Shown here piece after piece: positions 1 through 13,800 of a stretch of DNA of 64,000 nt. Location: the NCBI GenBank assembly GCA_035041965.1, contig JAPYMA010001618.1, positions 22,186 to 86,185 of the forward strand, given 5' to 3'. The DNA is from Anisakis pegreffii. Lineage: Eukaryota > Nematoda > Chromadorea > Rhabditida > Anisakidae. Made by a program: the position numbers and the translations under genes. Below the pieces are notes generated by a model. That model saw only the letters and a list, made by a program, of their open reading frames with translations. It did no database searches and was not told the origin of the DNA. Every line of letters starts with the position of its first letter. The stretch's first letter is position 1.

Positions 1-3000
1 AAGCAAAATTTGTATTGTGGTGTGATATTGATGATTGCAAACAAATCATGATGCGTGATCGTTGAACTATTGTGTTACTGTTGCTCATCTAGGCCTAATC
101 GATCATGAATAATGAATGATGCAAAGGAATCACATCGTCAAGATGAACATTTTTCATTAGACTGCTGCTGCACATGACTAGCGAAAATGTCCGAACAGTA
201 GTAGTTGTTTCACTCGGAAAAATGATTGTTTTCGATTGCAACTAAGTTACAGTTATACACTACAGTTACGGTTACAGTGAGTGTAAGAACTTAGATAGAG
301 CTGGAGCAATCGAAGATGGTAGCAAAGACTTTTTTGATAGTTATTGTCACCAGAATGATCTGAAATTGAATTCAATTCAGCCAAAGCAAGCAGATCATGA
401 ATTCTTGAGGAACGTTCCAATGTGCTGTTATCGTAATGGATTAGGATATTTCTCGACTTGTTCACTTTATAGCCTTGTTTTCCGGCGCTCTCAGTAATCA
501 TTTTCAGTTGCAAATCTTCAGTTAAGATTGATTGACTGTTGAGCATTGTGTTGTGCTGCTACTGCTGCTGCTGCTGCTGAGTCAATCAGTACATTACAAA
601 CATCAATTCCAATCGCATCACAATGATTTAATCAACTTTGCCGATTAATCCGTTTTATACTCTTGCACAATAATAGAGTATCGTTGACTTCTTTCCCTGA
701 TCGAATGCATTGAGCAGCGTTCAATCAATTCCCAATCAGACTCAAAGGTGGTCTAGAAACTTGAACAGTTTCAAGCAAACCTTAAATGCACATGGAATGA
801 GGCGTCTACCGCCTAGGGCGAGTCTGAAAATCATGAAAGTTCATTCACAATGATAAAATCGCACTGATCATAATGATGAATCCAGTCCAAATTCAAATGC
901 AAAGTTTTATTTCCTCATCTAAGCTTGAGTTGGTGTCATTTTTTTAGTTCGTATTGAATTGCATGGTACGTTCTTCTCTCCAAGTTCGTAACATATTACC
1001 ATACTTATAATCTCTTAATTATGAGTATCACTTGATAACCGTAGATCACACCTGTTATTATGTGGTTAATAATTACGAACATTTAACAGCTACTAACCTG
1101 ATCCGACTCACCGGTTGAAGGTGTTAATTACGCGTTACATTACATTATTACACTGCAACAGTAAACAATAAAAGAACAGGGCAGAAACACTTTCACGGCA
1201 TTGCAGCTCATTTATTCGATGGAATAATACCATGATCACCATGCAAATCTATTATCATTTATATTGCCCGAGTAGTTGGAGATATGAGCGATTGAAAATG
1301 TGCATCTAAGAGATATGTAAATATATATTTTGGATTGCGTCACCAAACTGCTGATCAAGGTGATTGAGAGATAGATGCAGTGCAGAACGTTTTGAATAGT
1401 TTCTCACGGCAAACGATCGTCATCATAATTACGTACGTTCGTCTCTTTCTTAAGTTCATAATTGACACTTTCGATGACCGAATACTGCTCATTACACCGC
1501 TATTATACGACTTTTTTACGGCATTCCATCGTATATTATGATGGACTCGACTCCTCTTTCATATGTATCACCTGTGTTGTTGTTGTCTTTTGAGTCCGAC
1601 GATTCCCGTTGTCATCGTCGTTATTCATTTCAATGAGCGATAAACAACACAGTCAGTGCCTTTGCCGTCTTATTACGAAGTAGTTAATGCCAAAAGACAA
1701 TCACACACACACGATGTTTCAAGTTTTCTGCTGCTGCTGCATTCAATTCCTTTGAGTTCTTCACCAACCATCCATCATCATGCCACAAATCACGTCTTTA
1801 AAGATATGACGCAATATTGTCTTCTTTGGCTTTTCTACTGATCATAAACATCATCGAATTTGCCGCTTCTTCGACACGAAACCCTCAACTTAGAAAACAA
1901 CCCACCACTAAGTTTGACACAAGATTGATTAGAAGTCCCAATAGAAACTGACAGTGGGTGATAGATGAAAATTTGAAAAACAAAAGAATCCGAAGAGTTA
2001 TCATTAGATTTTGTGTATTGAGAATAATTATCATTAATTATCATAACAGTTTCGTCGTTTGATCAGCAGAACAAAAAGCAGAAAAAGCATACTGCGCTGA
2101 GTGATGATGTAGTAATGAAATTCATCTCAATTCGAAGTGAATCAAAGACATTCTTAGTTAACAACAGCCATTGTTCTCATCGGAAATTGACTTCCTCTTT
2201 TCTCAATGAGGTCTCAAATTGCCAACATTTTCTCACGGAATACTTTTCATTTACAATAAAATGGAATAATCATTTAACGAAACTAATGCACACTGAATCA
2301 CATTCATCAAATATTAGTTATCGTACTCGCTTTTGTCTCTCATCTGATTGAAATCGAAATGAATTATAAAATTAACGAATTCTCATCGACCTTAATAGGA
2401 CGACGGATAAATGTTCCCTATCCGTTGAACTTGAATGCAAAGGAATTCACTTGTTATGAGCGAAATCCGTGTTCATAATGAATTTCGACGGTTCAGGTTT
2501 GAGTTTGCGAATTCTTTTGTTTATTTTTGAAGGGGGAGGGGAATTCTAATATTTCTAAGGGTTTAGAGCACTGATAGTCATCCAGCAGCCAGTTTTTTAA
2601 TTCCCTTGAAGACCCACTGCAACTACAACTTATCATCTGCTAATGTAAACTTATCATCTATAAATTATCGCAGTATCTATGAAAGCTCAAGCCTATTTCA
2701 AGAGCACTTGGAGGCGAAATAACCTGAGACCTGAGGCTGAAAATGTTGATCTAAAGTCAGCGTTGAATGCTCTTAAAATGGTCTGCTACTATGATCGACT
2801 GAGCGAATGAAGCCAGTATCGTCAACAGCTCTTTACTGTCGTAGCTATTAGCGCTGTCATCACTTAAACCTGCTATCCGTAGAATAACTCGAGAATCAAC
2901 AATTAAAACTACCTTGATCTTTCACTTTCCACCTGAACTTTCTCCTGAAATTATGCACGAAGTAAATAAGTCGGTAAAAACTGACCATAATATCGAAGAA

Positions 3001-4733
3001 ATACTCTATAAATGTCCGTCCGTTGGAGTTGCGCTGAGGCACCGCCTTTCCCATTCACTTTCTTACATCAGAACGTTCTCCGTTCATCTTGCAATCTTGC
3101 AATCTTCTAAACCAAATCAAACAACGAGACCATACGAAGGAGAGCCAAACAAAACGACGACGAGAAGAACCGCCTCTACACGACGAATAATAACGAAGAA
3201 TGGAATGAATCCATCCGGTGTTAGGTTGTAGCTGTCTATGCGCTGATCCTCCTGACAGGGATCCACTCCGAAACTCGACTCACTTGATTACTGTGAAACG
3301 TTTATTGACTCAAGTCGAATCCATTCGACTACTACTGCGACCATCAGTGGAAGGCTCTAAAAAAGAAACGACGACGAATCATATTAAATTCAACTGAACA
3401 ACAGCAACCGTTAACCGAACGAATGAAACGTAACGACAACATTGTTTCGTGCAATTCTCTGCTGTGCTCATGCCCAATTTCATGCATTATTACTATTGCT
3501 CTATCCAATTCCGACGTTCATCTGCTCATCGCTCTGTAATACAAATAGTATTATAACTGCAACATAGCATCACTATACTCAATTCATTAATTTCCCATCT
3601 TCAAATTTTCTTAAAATTGTTGCCATCTTTTTTAGTTCCTCATTATTATAATTGTTTCTACTATTCACTAGTATTTTAGTTTGTCCTTCATTCTCTAGAG
3701 AGAACAGAAACGAATCGCATTTTGTGATTCAGTAAATATTTATTCACTGTCATTGACACCAGAATCTGTTGGGTTCTACACTCTATTGGAAGCATCCCGA
3801 TAGACTACTGATTCACGGAATAACCGTCATATGCGCTTTGAGCAGTCGATATTTTTCCGAAATTCAAGCACAAGAACACCCAATTCCTTGTTTTTTTGTT
3901 GTTGAACATAAAACAGTTCCGACAAAAAATTCATTTCACTTCATCAAAACTTTCCAACTCTTGCAAAAGAGAGTTCCCATTCTTATCATCAATATCATTA
4001 CTGCACCTCGCAAAAAAACCTTCATCGTATCAACTCAAATCAAAGCCATTGATCGCTATTGTTCAACGTCTACTATCAGTGATTATATTCCTGCTTACGA
4101 TAGCATCAGATCAATGCTCTGATCGGTGGTGTTCATTTGAAGACTGAAGACTGAACGTTTGACGACGAAAGTGTTGTCTTGTCGAAAAAAAAACTGCTTT
4201 TTTAAATTAACTCTAAACTTATTTCTATTGTTATCAGTTGTGTTAGAATTGTTCTGATTCTCTGTAAGCTATCAAACGAACTGATTCTTTAACGCGGAAG
4301 TTGACGTTTGCCACAGCACTCTTATTGAATTAGTCACTCCGACTTCACTGACTCAGCGACTGCTCCTCAAAAAAAAAAAAATTCGCATTATTGGCTATTC
4401 ATCAATATTTTTTACCACATTCTTCCAGAAATATCCAACGTTTTCAATCCGCAATCAATTTTTTGCCTCGACAACGTGAAGCAATAATCGTAAACGTAAC
4501 AATAACAGAACTGCAGAGCGATTAATTGAATGGACTTAAGTGAACGTCAGCTACTAGATTACCTCCATTCTCTGTATCGTCATCACTCACCTCGAATAAC
4601 GGACAGTTGCTGCTGTTGATTACAAAAGAAGTTGTTGCATATTTTGAATTGAAGTTCATCATTAAAACTTGATTACACCCATATTATTTACAATATTTCC
4701 ATCCTATCGCCACTGAACTGAACTGCCAACATC
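1..4733. other. Upstream region, no supported gene
   Basis: This stretch lies before the first recognised exon of the collagen gene. Both strands carry only short open frames (up to about 117 codons) that show no family motif and no convincing splice sites joining them. The sequence is AT-rich with runs of CTG (for example near 557-577 and 1729-1740). It probably contains the distal promoter and 5' untranslated region of the long collagen transcript; no TATA box or spliced-leader acceptor is clear enough to call. Confidence 0.5.
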
Positions 4734-4842
4734 ATGAAATTCATTCAACGAAATACACCTTTATTTATTTATCTACAATTGCTGCAATTGTTTAGCGTTT
4801 GCATGTTAGCAGCAACCAGAAGCGATTTTAATATTCCTGGAG
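4734..4842 (+). CDS. Collagen XV/XVIII exon 1: signal peptide
   Basis: The exon encodes 36 residues and the first base of codon 37. A basic start (MKFIQR) is followed by a hydrophobic core rich in Leu, Ile and Phe and a small-residue stretch ending LAATRS, a typical secretory leader with cleavage probably near residue 27. The donor is GGAG|GTTAGT, phase 1, matching the next exon. I see no clear spliced-leader acceptor just upstream. Confidence 0.7.
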
Positions 4843-7800
4843 GTTAGTTCAAACTTTTAGAAATATTCTTTTGCACGTCTTCAACTCATATAATGATTCC
4901 ATCAAATGGTAGAAAGATATGAAAGCTAAAATTTTCAAAACTATGAATTTCAAAATCTTCACATGCTATATGTTGATGATTCATGTGGCTGTGATAAGAT
5001 ATTTATTATGGTAAGGCTATGATGAGGTAATCTGTTATGATAAGGTGAACAAACAATCGGACACGATTGCAAGCTTGTAACAATATCCAACCACCTTGAA
5101 GACATTACACAATTCTGTGCAATTGTTTCATCACGTAAATAAATCATCGTGCATAACGGATTGATAATTTATAACGCGTCAGTTTATAATTGGACTACAA
5201 CTGCATTTCAAACTTGATTCGCGGTTTCATTCCACTCAAAACTTTCTCATGATTTTGTCAACTGGCAGGAGAGGCGTCATCAAACTCGACTGAAACGCTC
5301 TTATTCTCAGTTTCTGAATGAATGTTGTTATTGCCATCATTAATATTATGAAGAGATAAGTGATTTTGAGACAAATTATGTGGTTGATGTTCCGAATACT
5401 GGGAGCATTCATTCCTGCAGGGAATTTGGAATTCAGAAAATGCGATTGCGCAGTTAATAGTGATAATAATCCATCATTATTACAGTCCAGTGATAAATCA
5501 CTCTCAGTGAATGTCTAAAGCAGTTTGTTTGTGTGTGTGCATGTGGGTTCACGTAGATGACATAGATCCATCATGCAAGTTGGTTGGACTGCTTGAATCA
5601 GTAAAGATAACATACTAATAGTCATGTCATGAACGAACGCATGCCTTAGACGCTCACGATGGGTTTCCGTTAAGCGAATTCTAATTAAACAAACAATAAA
5701 AATTCTCATAGTATGTTTGTTCCACTGGAATTATTCTCCTTTTACCACTGCTATTATCGATGGGGCAATTAGAAAACGTAACAAAGAACGCATGTAAACA
5801 ATCATACATGAGATCTTATTATGAATATCCGAGTATCCTTTATGGATTCACAAAATCCCACTCTCAATTCATGCTACTTAACCTTAATCCCTGATCCAAC
5901 ACCAAATTGTTCACTATCAGATAAATATGGTAAACAAATCTCATCGAAATCCCATCGAATTTCATTGTTTCTGGTGAATAAATCTATTTGGATTGGATTA
6001 TAACGATCGCATTTTATAATAGAAGATACGAGAGTCTCATCGTATCGATGTGATAGTATGTTTGCAAACTATCTGTTGCCGTAATATTTGATAAACGAAA
6101 ATGGTGTGTGAGATCTGTGGCAACTTTGATGTCAAATATGAAAAAAATAAAAAAAAAACATGGGATTTGGGAAATGATTTGGATCAGGTAAACGAAATCA
6201 GAAGTCCACTGAATTAAAGAAAGAAAGGTATTAGACGGATAACGCAGTCCATAAAAGTATTTCACAATAAACATTGCGAAATGATTGAAAGCTATTATTT
6301 TATTCTGCAAAATGTCTTTGTCTTTTAAGCATCCAATCAGTCAGAATCTAGGGGCTTCGCAAGAGGGATTAGTCTAGGATGCATATTCATGTGTCTCCGT
6401 TATTTTTGAATCCATAATTTTTTGCTCTCATTTCATTTTAAAACTCTAAAAAAAAATTTGTTGCACCTTTGAAATCACCCTGCGAAATGTTTTCATCATT
6501 TACTATCGATTTTGGATTACTTCAATGAATTTTAGTGCTTGTTGTTCCATGAATCGGTCATTTTTGTGCGTTCTACACACCTAGATTCAAAAGCAGCAAT
6601 TAAACTTCCCAAGTGGCTAGAACAATCTTGCCTGTGAAGTATTTAGGCTAGATTTTTGAATTTATTTTTGAGACATCACTGTTGATATCATCCGTGTTTC
6701 TGCTCTATTCATTATTGTCATCATTGTTGCCGAAGAATTTATTTTTATCGAATCATTGTACTGCGCTATCATTGTCACAAAATTTCTGCGAATTATCACT
6801 ATATCGTTGTGCTCATATTCACCTCTCATCAGCGTACACTTTCGATTGATCAGTAAGCGTTTAATAATATCGTGAAAAACCCGTTCCGTTTCCGTTTTTC
6901 GTTTACTTTACAATTAATTCATTGAAACAATCAACGATCTACTACTCATCAACCATCCAGATGTTTACAGTTCATTACATCAGAATTTGATAGCGCATCA
7001 TGAGTTCAGAGTTTCAGTAGTGATGTTTACTTGAGAGAGATGCAGAATACGTTCTTCAACTATACATCATCCAAAGATTATGTGTCAAATTTCTGACACA
7101 TGCTCAGAATTGCAGTTGTATAGTGATATGTGACTGATTTATGCATCGTAACTGAAGAATACTCTGAAAACAACACCGAGTAGTGATTCTAAGCGCATGA
7201 CTGAGAAAACTTTTCGACAAACGTGACTAATGGAATGTTCAAATGGAATAATTATGCATCGCAAATGGTATGTATGCACAGAGAACAACTCCAGCCAGTA
7301 ATTTCAGCAGCATTCGCTACTGAAAATTTTAGAATGTGATATTTTAGAATGGCATCACATCCATGAGCAAAACAAATAGGCAGTGTTTGCTGTTTGCTGT
7401 TGCGAAGAATTTCGCATGAATTCAGTTCAGTTTGCATTTTACTGAATATACCAGTGAAAACCGATACGATTTTAGTAGCTAAGAATAAGCAATATGGAAA
7501 AAACTCGTTGCAAATTTAGTGTTTCCGTAATAAGTTTAGGATGCTATTTGAAGAATTTGCAGTTGTTCCTTTAGTTGTCCATTGATTTATAAGCTAGCCA
7601 TATAAATGTGATTTCAGTACTTGAATTTTGCTGTGCATGAATGCAAATGAATCAGTTAAGATTTTGTGAGATAAATCAAATGCGTAAATTTGACATATGC
7701 TTGATATCAATTCAAAATGGAATACATTCTAGTTGTGTTATATTCATTTGAGCACACCGAAAACATAGCAGTGGAAGGAAGCGACATTCAAACACAGCTA

Positions 7801-10800
7801 AATACAATGCATTCTCAATTTATATGGCGGTCATTTCTTTGATGATAAAATAACAACGGGTAATTCAATTCAGTATGAGGCTTTTGCGAACAAGCAGTAG
7901 TTATTTTTTATGACTTATGGATTCTTGTGTTTGAATGAATTGAATGTGAAATGATGGGTGAAATATTGAAAATTTCTGCATAAAAGCATAAAATTACTGA
8001 GAATAAATTATGGTATTGGTAGAAGTGCAACGCATAGAAGCAAACACATTGCACAATCAGTGCGTTCAGTTCGGAAGTGATCTTTTCGTGGAAAATCCTA
8101 CACTCTTGAGAATAAGTAAGCCTAGAAATTGGCTCGAGATCTTGACTCGATGCCGAATATTGTCGGTCTTCAGAATTTAGAATGAAACTTCGAGAGAACC
8201 ATTCACCAACTGAAAGACCTGACGTATGAATTGTTTGTGTCTTTCTCTTTTTTTGTGATATGAGGGAAATATTAGAACCATTTTGATTTAACATTTTCAT
8301 TTGATCACCGGTGTGATCGGAATATCGCTAGTTAATGAAATTTCTTTAGTGATCATGGATTTGAATGAATATTCAGAATGCGTTTTTCATTTGAAAACTT
8401 TTTTTGTTTTTGAGGTGAAGTAACATTTTTCACAGCCTACCAATCGTAGAATGTTAAAATCTTGCAAATTTATCGAATAGATTGCTGGACATTGATGAAT
8501 TAATAAGAAAAACTTCTCGGTGATCAATCGAGCGCCTCTCTCATCAGATTGAAATCAAATTAATTATCACTGTTCCGTGCTCTGTTCTTGAACGCTCTCG
8601 AGCATTATTGATAAGCGTTAAAATCGGTGTTTTCTCTCGTCAACAACAAATTACTCCGTTCATTCGAGATTAATCAATTTTCCGCGAGGAGTAGTTTTCA
8701 TTTACTGTTTTTTCTGATTTTCCAACAGCACCGTTTTTTGCTCTAAATCACTTTTGGGGCACGACTCGACTGTACGTGAGTAATCTTTGCAGGAAACTTT
8801 TTTCATAATATCACAGCGGCCATCACTAATCATCGTACCTATTCTGAGAATGTTTCACTCAAAAGAACCAAAAAAATGTCATCCTCTATTTTCACAGTTT
8901 CTAAGCGTAAGTGATAAACTCACTCTGTCTCTATTAATCAATTCATTTAAAATCTGAATCGTTCACCATTATTCTCGTGCGCTTTTTTTGGCTTCAGTTA
9001 CGTTAGAAAACAGATCTATCAAACACCGGAACCGTGCTGTGAATATGCGAACAATGTGAGAAGCAGCAAGCAATTTCATTTTTCAGTTCCAAGTTCTGGA
9101 CACTTGAGAATGCAATCAGTACTTGCTTGTTATGCCATGAATTAAGTCGAGACTGTTTTTCTGTTTTCAGTTCAATTCGATTTATTCTGCTGCAGTCAAT
9201 ATCGTTTCCTACGTTTGGTTAGAGCAAATCTTATGTATCGTCAATTGACAGATCAGTTGTAGCAGCATAATGATCCGTTTTGCATAGATTCTTTTGAGAT
9301 ATCGATGTTTGTCTAGCAGAATTTACTCAGTATAAGAAACAGTGGTAATCACCTCAAAAACACATTTTAACACACCTAACTGTTGAATAATCCGTGATGC
9401 ATCCATCTACCTCTGCCTTCAGGCTCAGTTTGATTGTGGTTTACCCTAAGCACACTGCTCTTATCATGTTTTGAAGTAATCTGACAAAACATTTACCATT
9501 CTGCTTATCACTCAATCGTTATTTTAAGAATATTAAGAATTTACTGCTTGTAAGACGCTAGTGCTCAGAATAATGCAGTGCAATAATTATTCCAGTTAAT
9601 TGCTGTTCGTTCGTATCGTCGAGGTTTTTACCATGGCAGCTATTACTGCTGCTCTTTCGGAAGCATGAATAATTGATCGATTCAATTAAAAACGCTTGTT
9701 TTTACTCAAAATCGCTAGAATTTACTGATGGCCATTCTCTATCTATTCAGCACACTGATGATGAAGTGTGCTCGAAATGAGGATGAGAGCAGATGCTTTG
9801 TTGGTTGACGTGTGCTTTGTTAAGAGTTGAGATAAGATAAAAAGATTAAAGACTCACTGCTCTGATGTGCTGCTTATAGATGCACATTTAAAGACTCGAT
9901 GTGATGTGATTACTTGCTGCTTGGTAAACAGATGAGATTTGTGGAAATGAATCAAAAGCGAATCATAGAAGAATGTTTGATGGTCGACCGTTAAATGGCC
10001 ACCTATCGAACAAACAGATTAGGGAATGTCATATCAACGCATCGATTGATGTTTCAATTTCAAATTATCTTCACCGAATCTTTTTTACGCTTGCAATCGT
10101 TTGATATTGCTAGCCTATCATACAGCAGCTTGTCTTTTATTATTCATCTCCTCTTCACCATATCTCGTCTAATCTCTTAATTTCGCTCTTTCATCGTTGC
10201 TGAAAAGACCCAAAGTGATCGACTGAATTTTGAAATCTTTAATCAAAATCTACTCACTCAATGCTCATTGAGTAGATCATCCAAATGATTCAATCGTAAT
10301 CAAACAGATCAGATCCTTGCTACCATAATCGATCAACATCGATTGGAATGCCAAAACCTACTCCCGTCATCCCATCTATCCGCCTGGTCAGAATAAAAAT
10401 TGACACTGAAAACTCAAAGATAGGTTTAATCCAGTGAAATCATGAAGTGAAATCTCAAAATGCATTTGGTAGCGATGGCTTGTGATAATAACATCAGATA
10501 GTCCTTTTTCGAGCGTCCTAGTGAACAAGTTCCATGAATGTGCTCATGAAAAGATTGACATGAGAATTCCGTCGTTTTTATTTGTTTATTTACACATACA
10601 CACTTATATTTGACGGAACATTCATGCACCCGTTAGTGATCGTAGTAAAATAGTATTTTAGCCATTCAGTTATGAAACTGTGGATGAATAAATCTGGCTG
10701 AATAAGATTTCCAATAACTCCCATTGGGAAACTTGAGCTGAAAGCAAGTCTAAAGTTGAAAATGGAAGTGATATTAGCATTTATAAACAATTGCAAATTA

Positions 10801-13800
10801 TTCAAAGCCAAAAATAGCACCACTTATTAAGCCGTAGCTGAATGCATGATGCTGAATGTTAGGCGGAAAATTCCCCAAGGGTCTTTCGTATTTCTGGTTC
10901 CAACGATACCACGAAAAAGGACATCGTCTCAAAAGACAGTGCTCACTATTTATTTACATGAGAGATTGCGATGATGTTATGATAGCACATACGTGCATTC
11001 TTTCGCTCTTCATTCCATCGAAAATGTGTCACAATTCATCATGTAAATGAAGTACAACTGCAAATTTATGAGGATTGCGCTTTTCTGAAGAACTTTTTTT
11101 GGCGAAGTATTTGCAGAATGCATCGCAATATCGCGACAAATGTTACCGATTCAATTGTTTCTCATATGAGGTTAAGGGAATATCACGCAGCAGTGTGTTA
11201 CTCAATACACTACGAAACAAATTGAATTTGAATGAATCTAATAAGCAAGATATTCATTCCTATCTCCTAATTAGTGTTTTATCATTGCAACACTGGCTTC
11301 TTTAATCCAAATCCGTCATTTCCTCTTCAACAGTATATATCTATCCGATCAGTTAATCTAAATTTTGAAACTTTTCTTAGCGCAGATACAAAAATTAAAA
11401 TAAAATCTTCAGTTAGTATTTATCTGCATATTACTGCTTATCCATATGTGTGTGTGTAATTGTTATATTTGCGTGCTCATAAGAGCGTTCACAAAGCGAA
11501 GAAGATGAAGCAAGCAACCCGTAATCAGCGGTATACTCTTCTGCAATATGCGAAACATATTCAGATGTTCATTTGAATACAATAAATAAATCTGAGGTAC
11601 TCATCAAAGATGAATGCATGCATTCAATCGAAGAGGGCAATAGCACGCGATCACTAAAATTTTGAACGATACCTTAGCACTAACCCAAATATAAATGCGT
11701 TTTATTTTTTTTTGAATCTGATGTTTCATTCAACACCATTCAACTCATTCCTACGATACCTGCTGCTATAGCATCGAATTATACCTCTTGTCATTTGTTC
11801 TGCCATATTACTCATAATCTCAACAACAAAAAAGAAAACATATATTTGCATTCTATTCAATAGCCATAGCCATTTTCCTTTGAAAATATCAAAAAATCTG
11901 CTGCTGCTGCTTCAGATGACCCACTGTTACATGCTCAATGAGTGGTATTTGAATTGTTATGATGCAAAATATCAAACCATAATGATTTTGTGTAATTGTG
12001 CACATGCATGCGTCATATTTTGCTCACATGCACAGTAGAACAAAGCGATTATGCGCACGCAGCTTTAACAAGGACTACTCATTCGGCTGACTTACGGGCA
12101 ACGGACGCAATTTAACGACCGTAGCAGTGACCGCTAGAGCATAAGCTACCTTTCGGAACGATTTGATGCGAAGAAAGTTATTAGGGGCACAAGGAAAAAC
12201 TGAAGGGGTTCAAGTTTTCAACTAAAACCAAACCATACTTCAGGGCATTTTGCGAGTTTCGTTCTGATGCACAAAAACCTTCTTAGCCCTTTCAAATCTT
12301 TCTGATCTTCTATCACAATATAATGATCTGTTATTGATTGATAAGCTGCGATAATTATCACTTGTTTTCGTTGCTATCCTTTTTGGATGTTCACCATTGA
12401 AATATCGTCGGATTCGCTAAAATCATAGGGTTTCTGCATTCATGGATAGCCAACAACGTAAGCTTTCATTATACTGCAACGAACCGAAGAAAAATAAGCA
12501 AATCAAGTAGGTCTTAATGACAGTGAAGTGTATTGTCGTTATGTTGAAGATGATAAAAATTGAAGAAACGACTAGAAATTAGCTATTCATATCGTATGTT
12601 AAATGCTCCAAAAGTTTGAAACCGTTCTGAATGAGAATTATTGCTGTCTCGCCGTATGTTTTTGTTGAAAAAAAGCAGCAAACAGTTTATGCTGGCTCAT
12701 TCAAGCAGCTACGAAGGAACTAGCAGATAGACATATGCTTAATCCGTCGTAAATCTGTTGCCTATGAACCTGGAAATGAAGACATTTTCCAAAAAATGTC
12801 TTTCAAAATTAAATTGATATCTGGCCATAGTTGATGAATGCTTTTCGCTGAAGTGCTTCGATGTAACGCAGAGGATCGGACTCGATTCTTCAGTCATTTT
12901 TTATTTCATAAGCCCTTTAATTGCAGCAGCATCGCAGTTTAGTGACATATTGAAAAATGAGCGTCAGTTGAGAGGAACGGCTGAATGCGCTCAGATAATT
13001 TACGAGCGAATTGATAAGCAATTACATTTTCTGTGTGCAATTCCATTCCAGCGTTATTGTTGAATAAGACAAATATATGGTCGTTGATAAGCGCTCCTCA
13101 CACCTAATTTTATCGAAAATCTTCTTGTTGTTTTTTTTTCTGAAAAAAATCAGCATCCTTAAAATCAAAATATCCTCATATATCATAGTGCAAATTTGTC
13201 TCATAAATTGAATCGTTTGCATCGCAAAACGAGTGAAATTGCAAATTTTATATGCGGTGAAATGAAACTGGTTATGAGAAGCAGCTATAGTTTCTTTTAT
13301 GATAGTTATGAGAAGCATACGAAGTCTGAATCAATATTCTGAATAAGGGATTTCTGTTGCTGCAGCGAGTATTTTGTGCGTTCATTTTGCAATATTTTGC
13401 AGTATTCTAGAACAAACACAATTTTGGTCGACATAATTCAATGTAATTGTAAGGAGTCTTAATATAAACGTCGTCTGGAAACGAAAAGAAAATAAATTGA
13501 AAATAGCAAATGAATTCACTGAGCACTGATGATAATTTGATCATTGCTTTGATTAGAAGCAAACTTTCTTTAGAACATGAATTGTTCTTCCGTAATTAGT
13601 AACATGAGCAATTCCATTTGTATTTGGCAATGGACGTTGTTGCACAATGCAATTGAATTGTGCTTGCAAGAAAAACTACCAGTTAATTGGATATTCGGTC
13701 AGTTTGAGTACGGAGTGGAAGCGCGTAGAAAGTTGTTTGGAAAATTGAATAAACAATTCCGGAGAAATTTCGTCGTTTCGACGTTGTGAATTTTTGACAT

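Noticed and set aside
3769..4122. 117-codon frame upstream of collagen exon 1
   Set aside because: It has no signal peptide or domain, does not lead to a good donor in a fitting phase, and overlaps another frame of equal quality.
7908..8300. 130-codon minus-strand frame in intron 1
   Set aside because: No family resemblance, AT-driven composition and no flanking exon evidence.
12433..12461. Possible small exon (phase 1 to 0) in intron 1 ending CAAC|GTAAGC
   Set aside because: Exon 1 already joins exon 2 well, and this 29-nt piece has a poor acceptor; including it would break the phase into exon 2.
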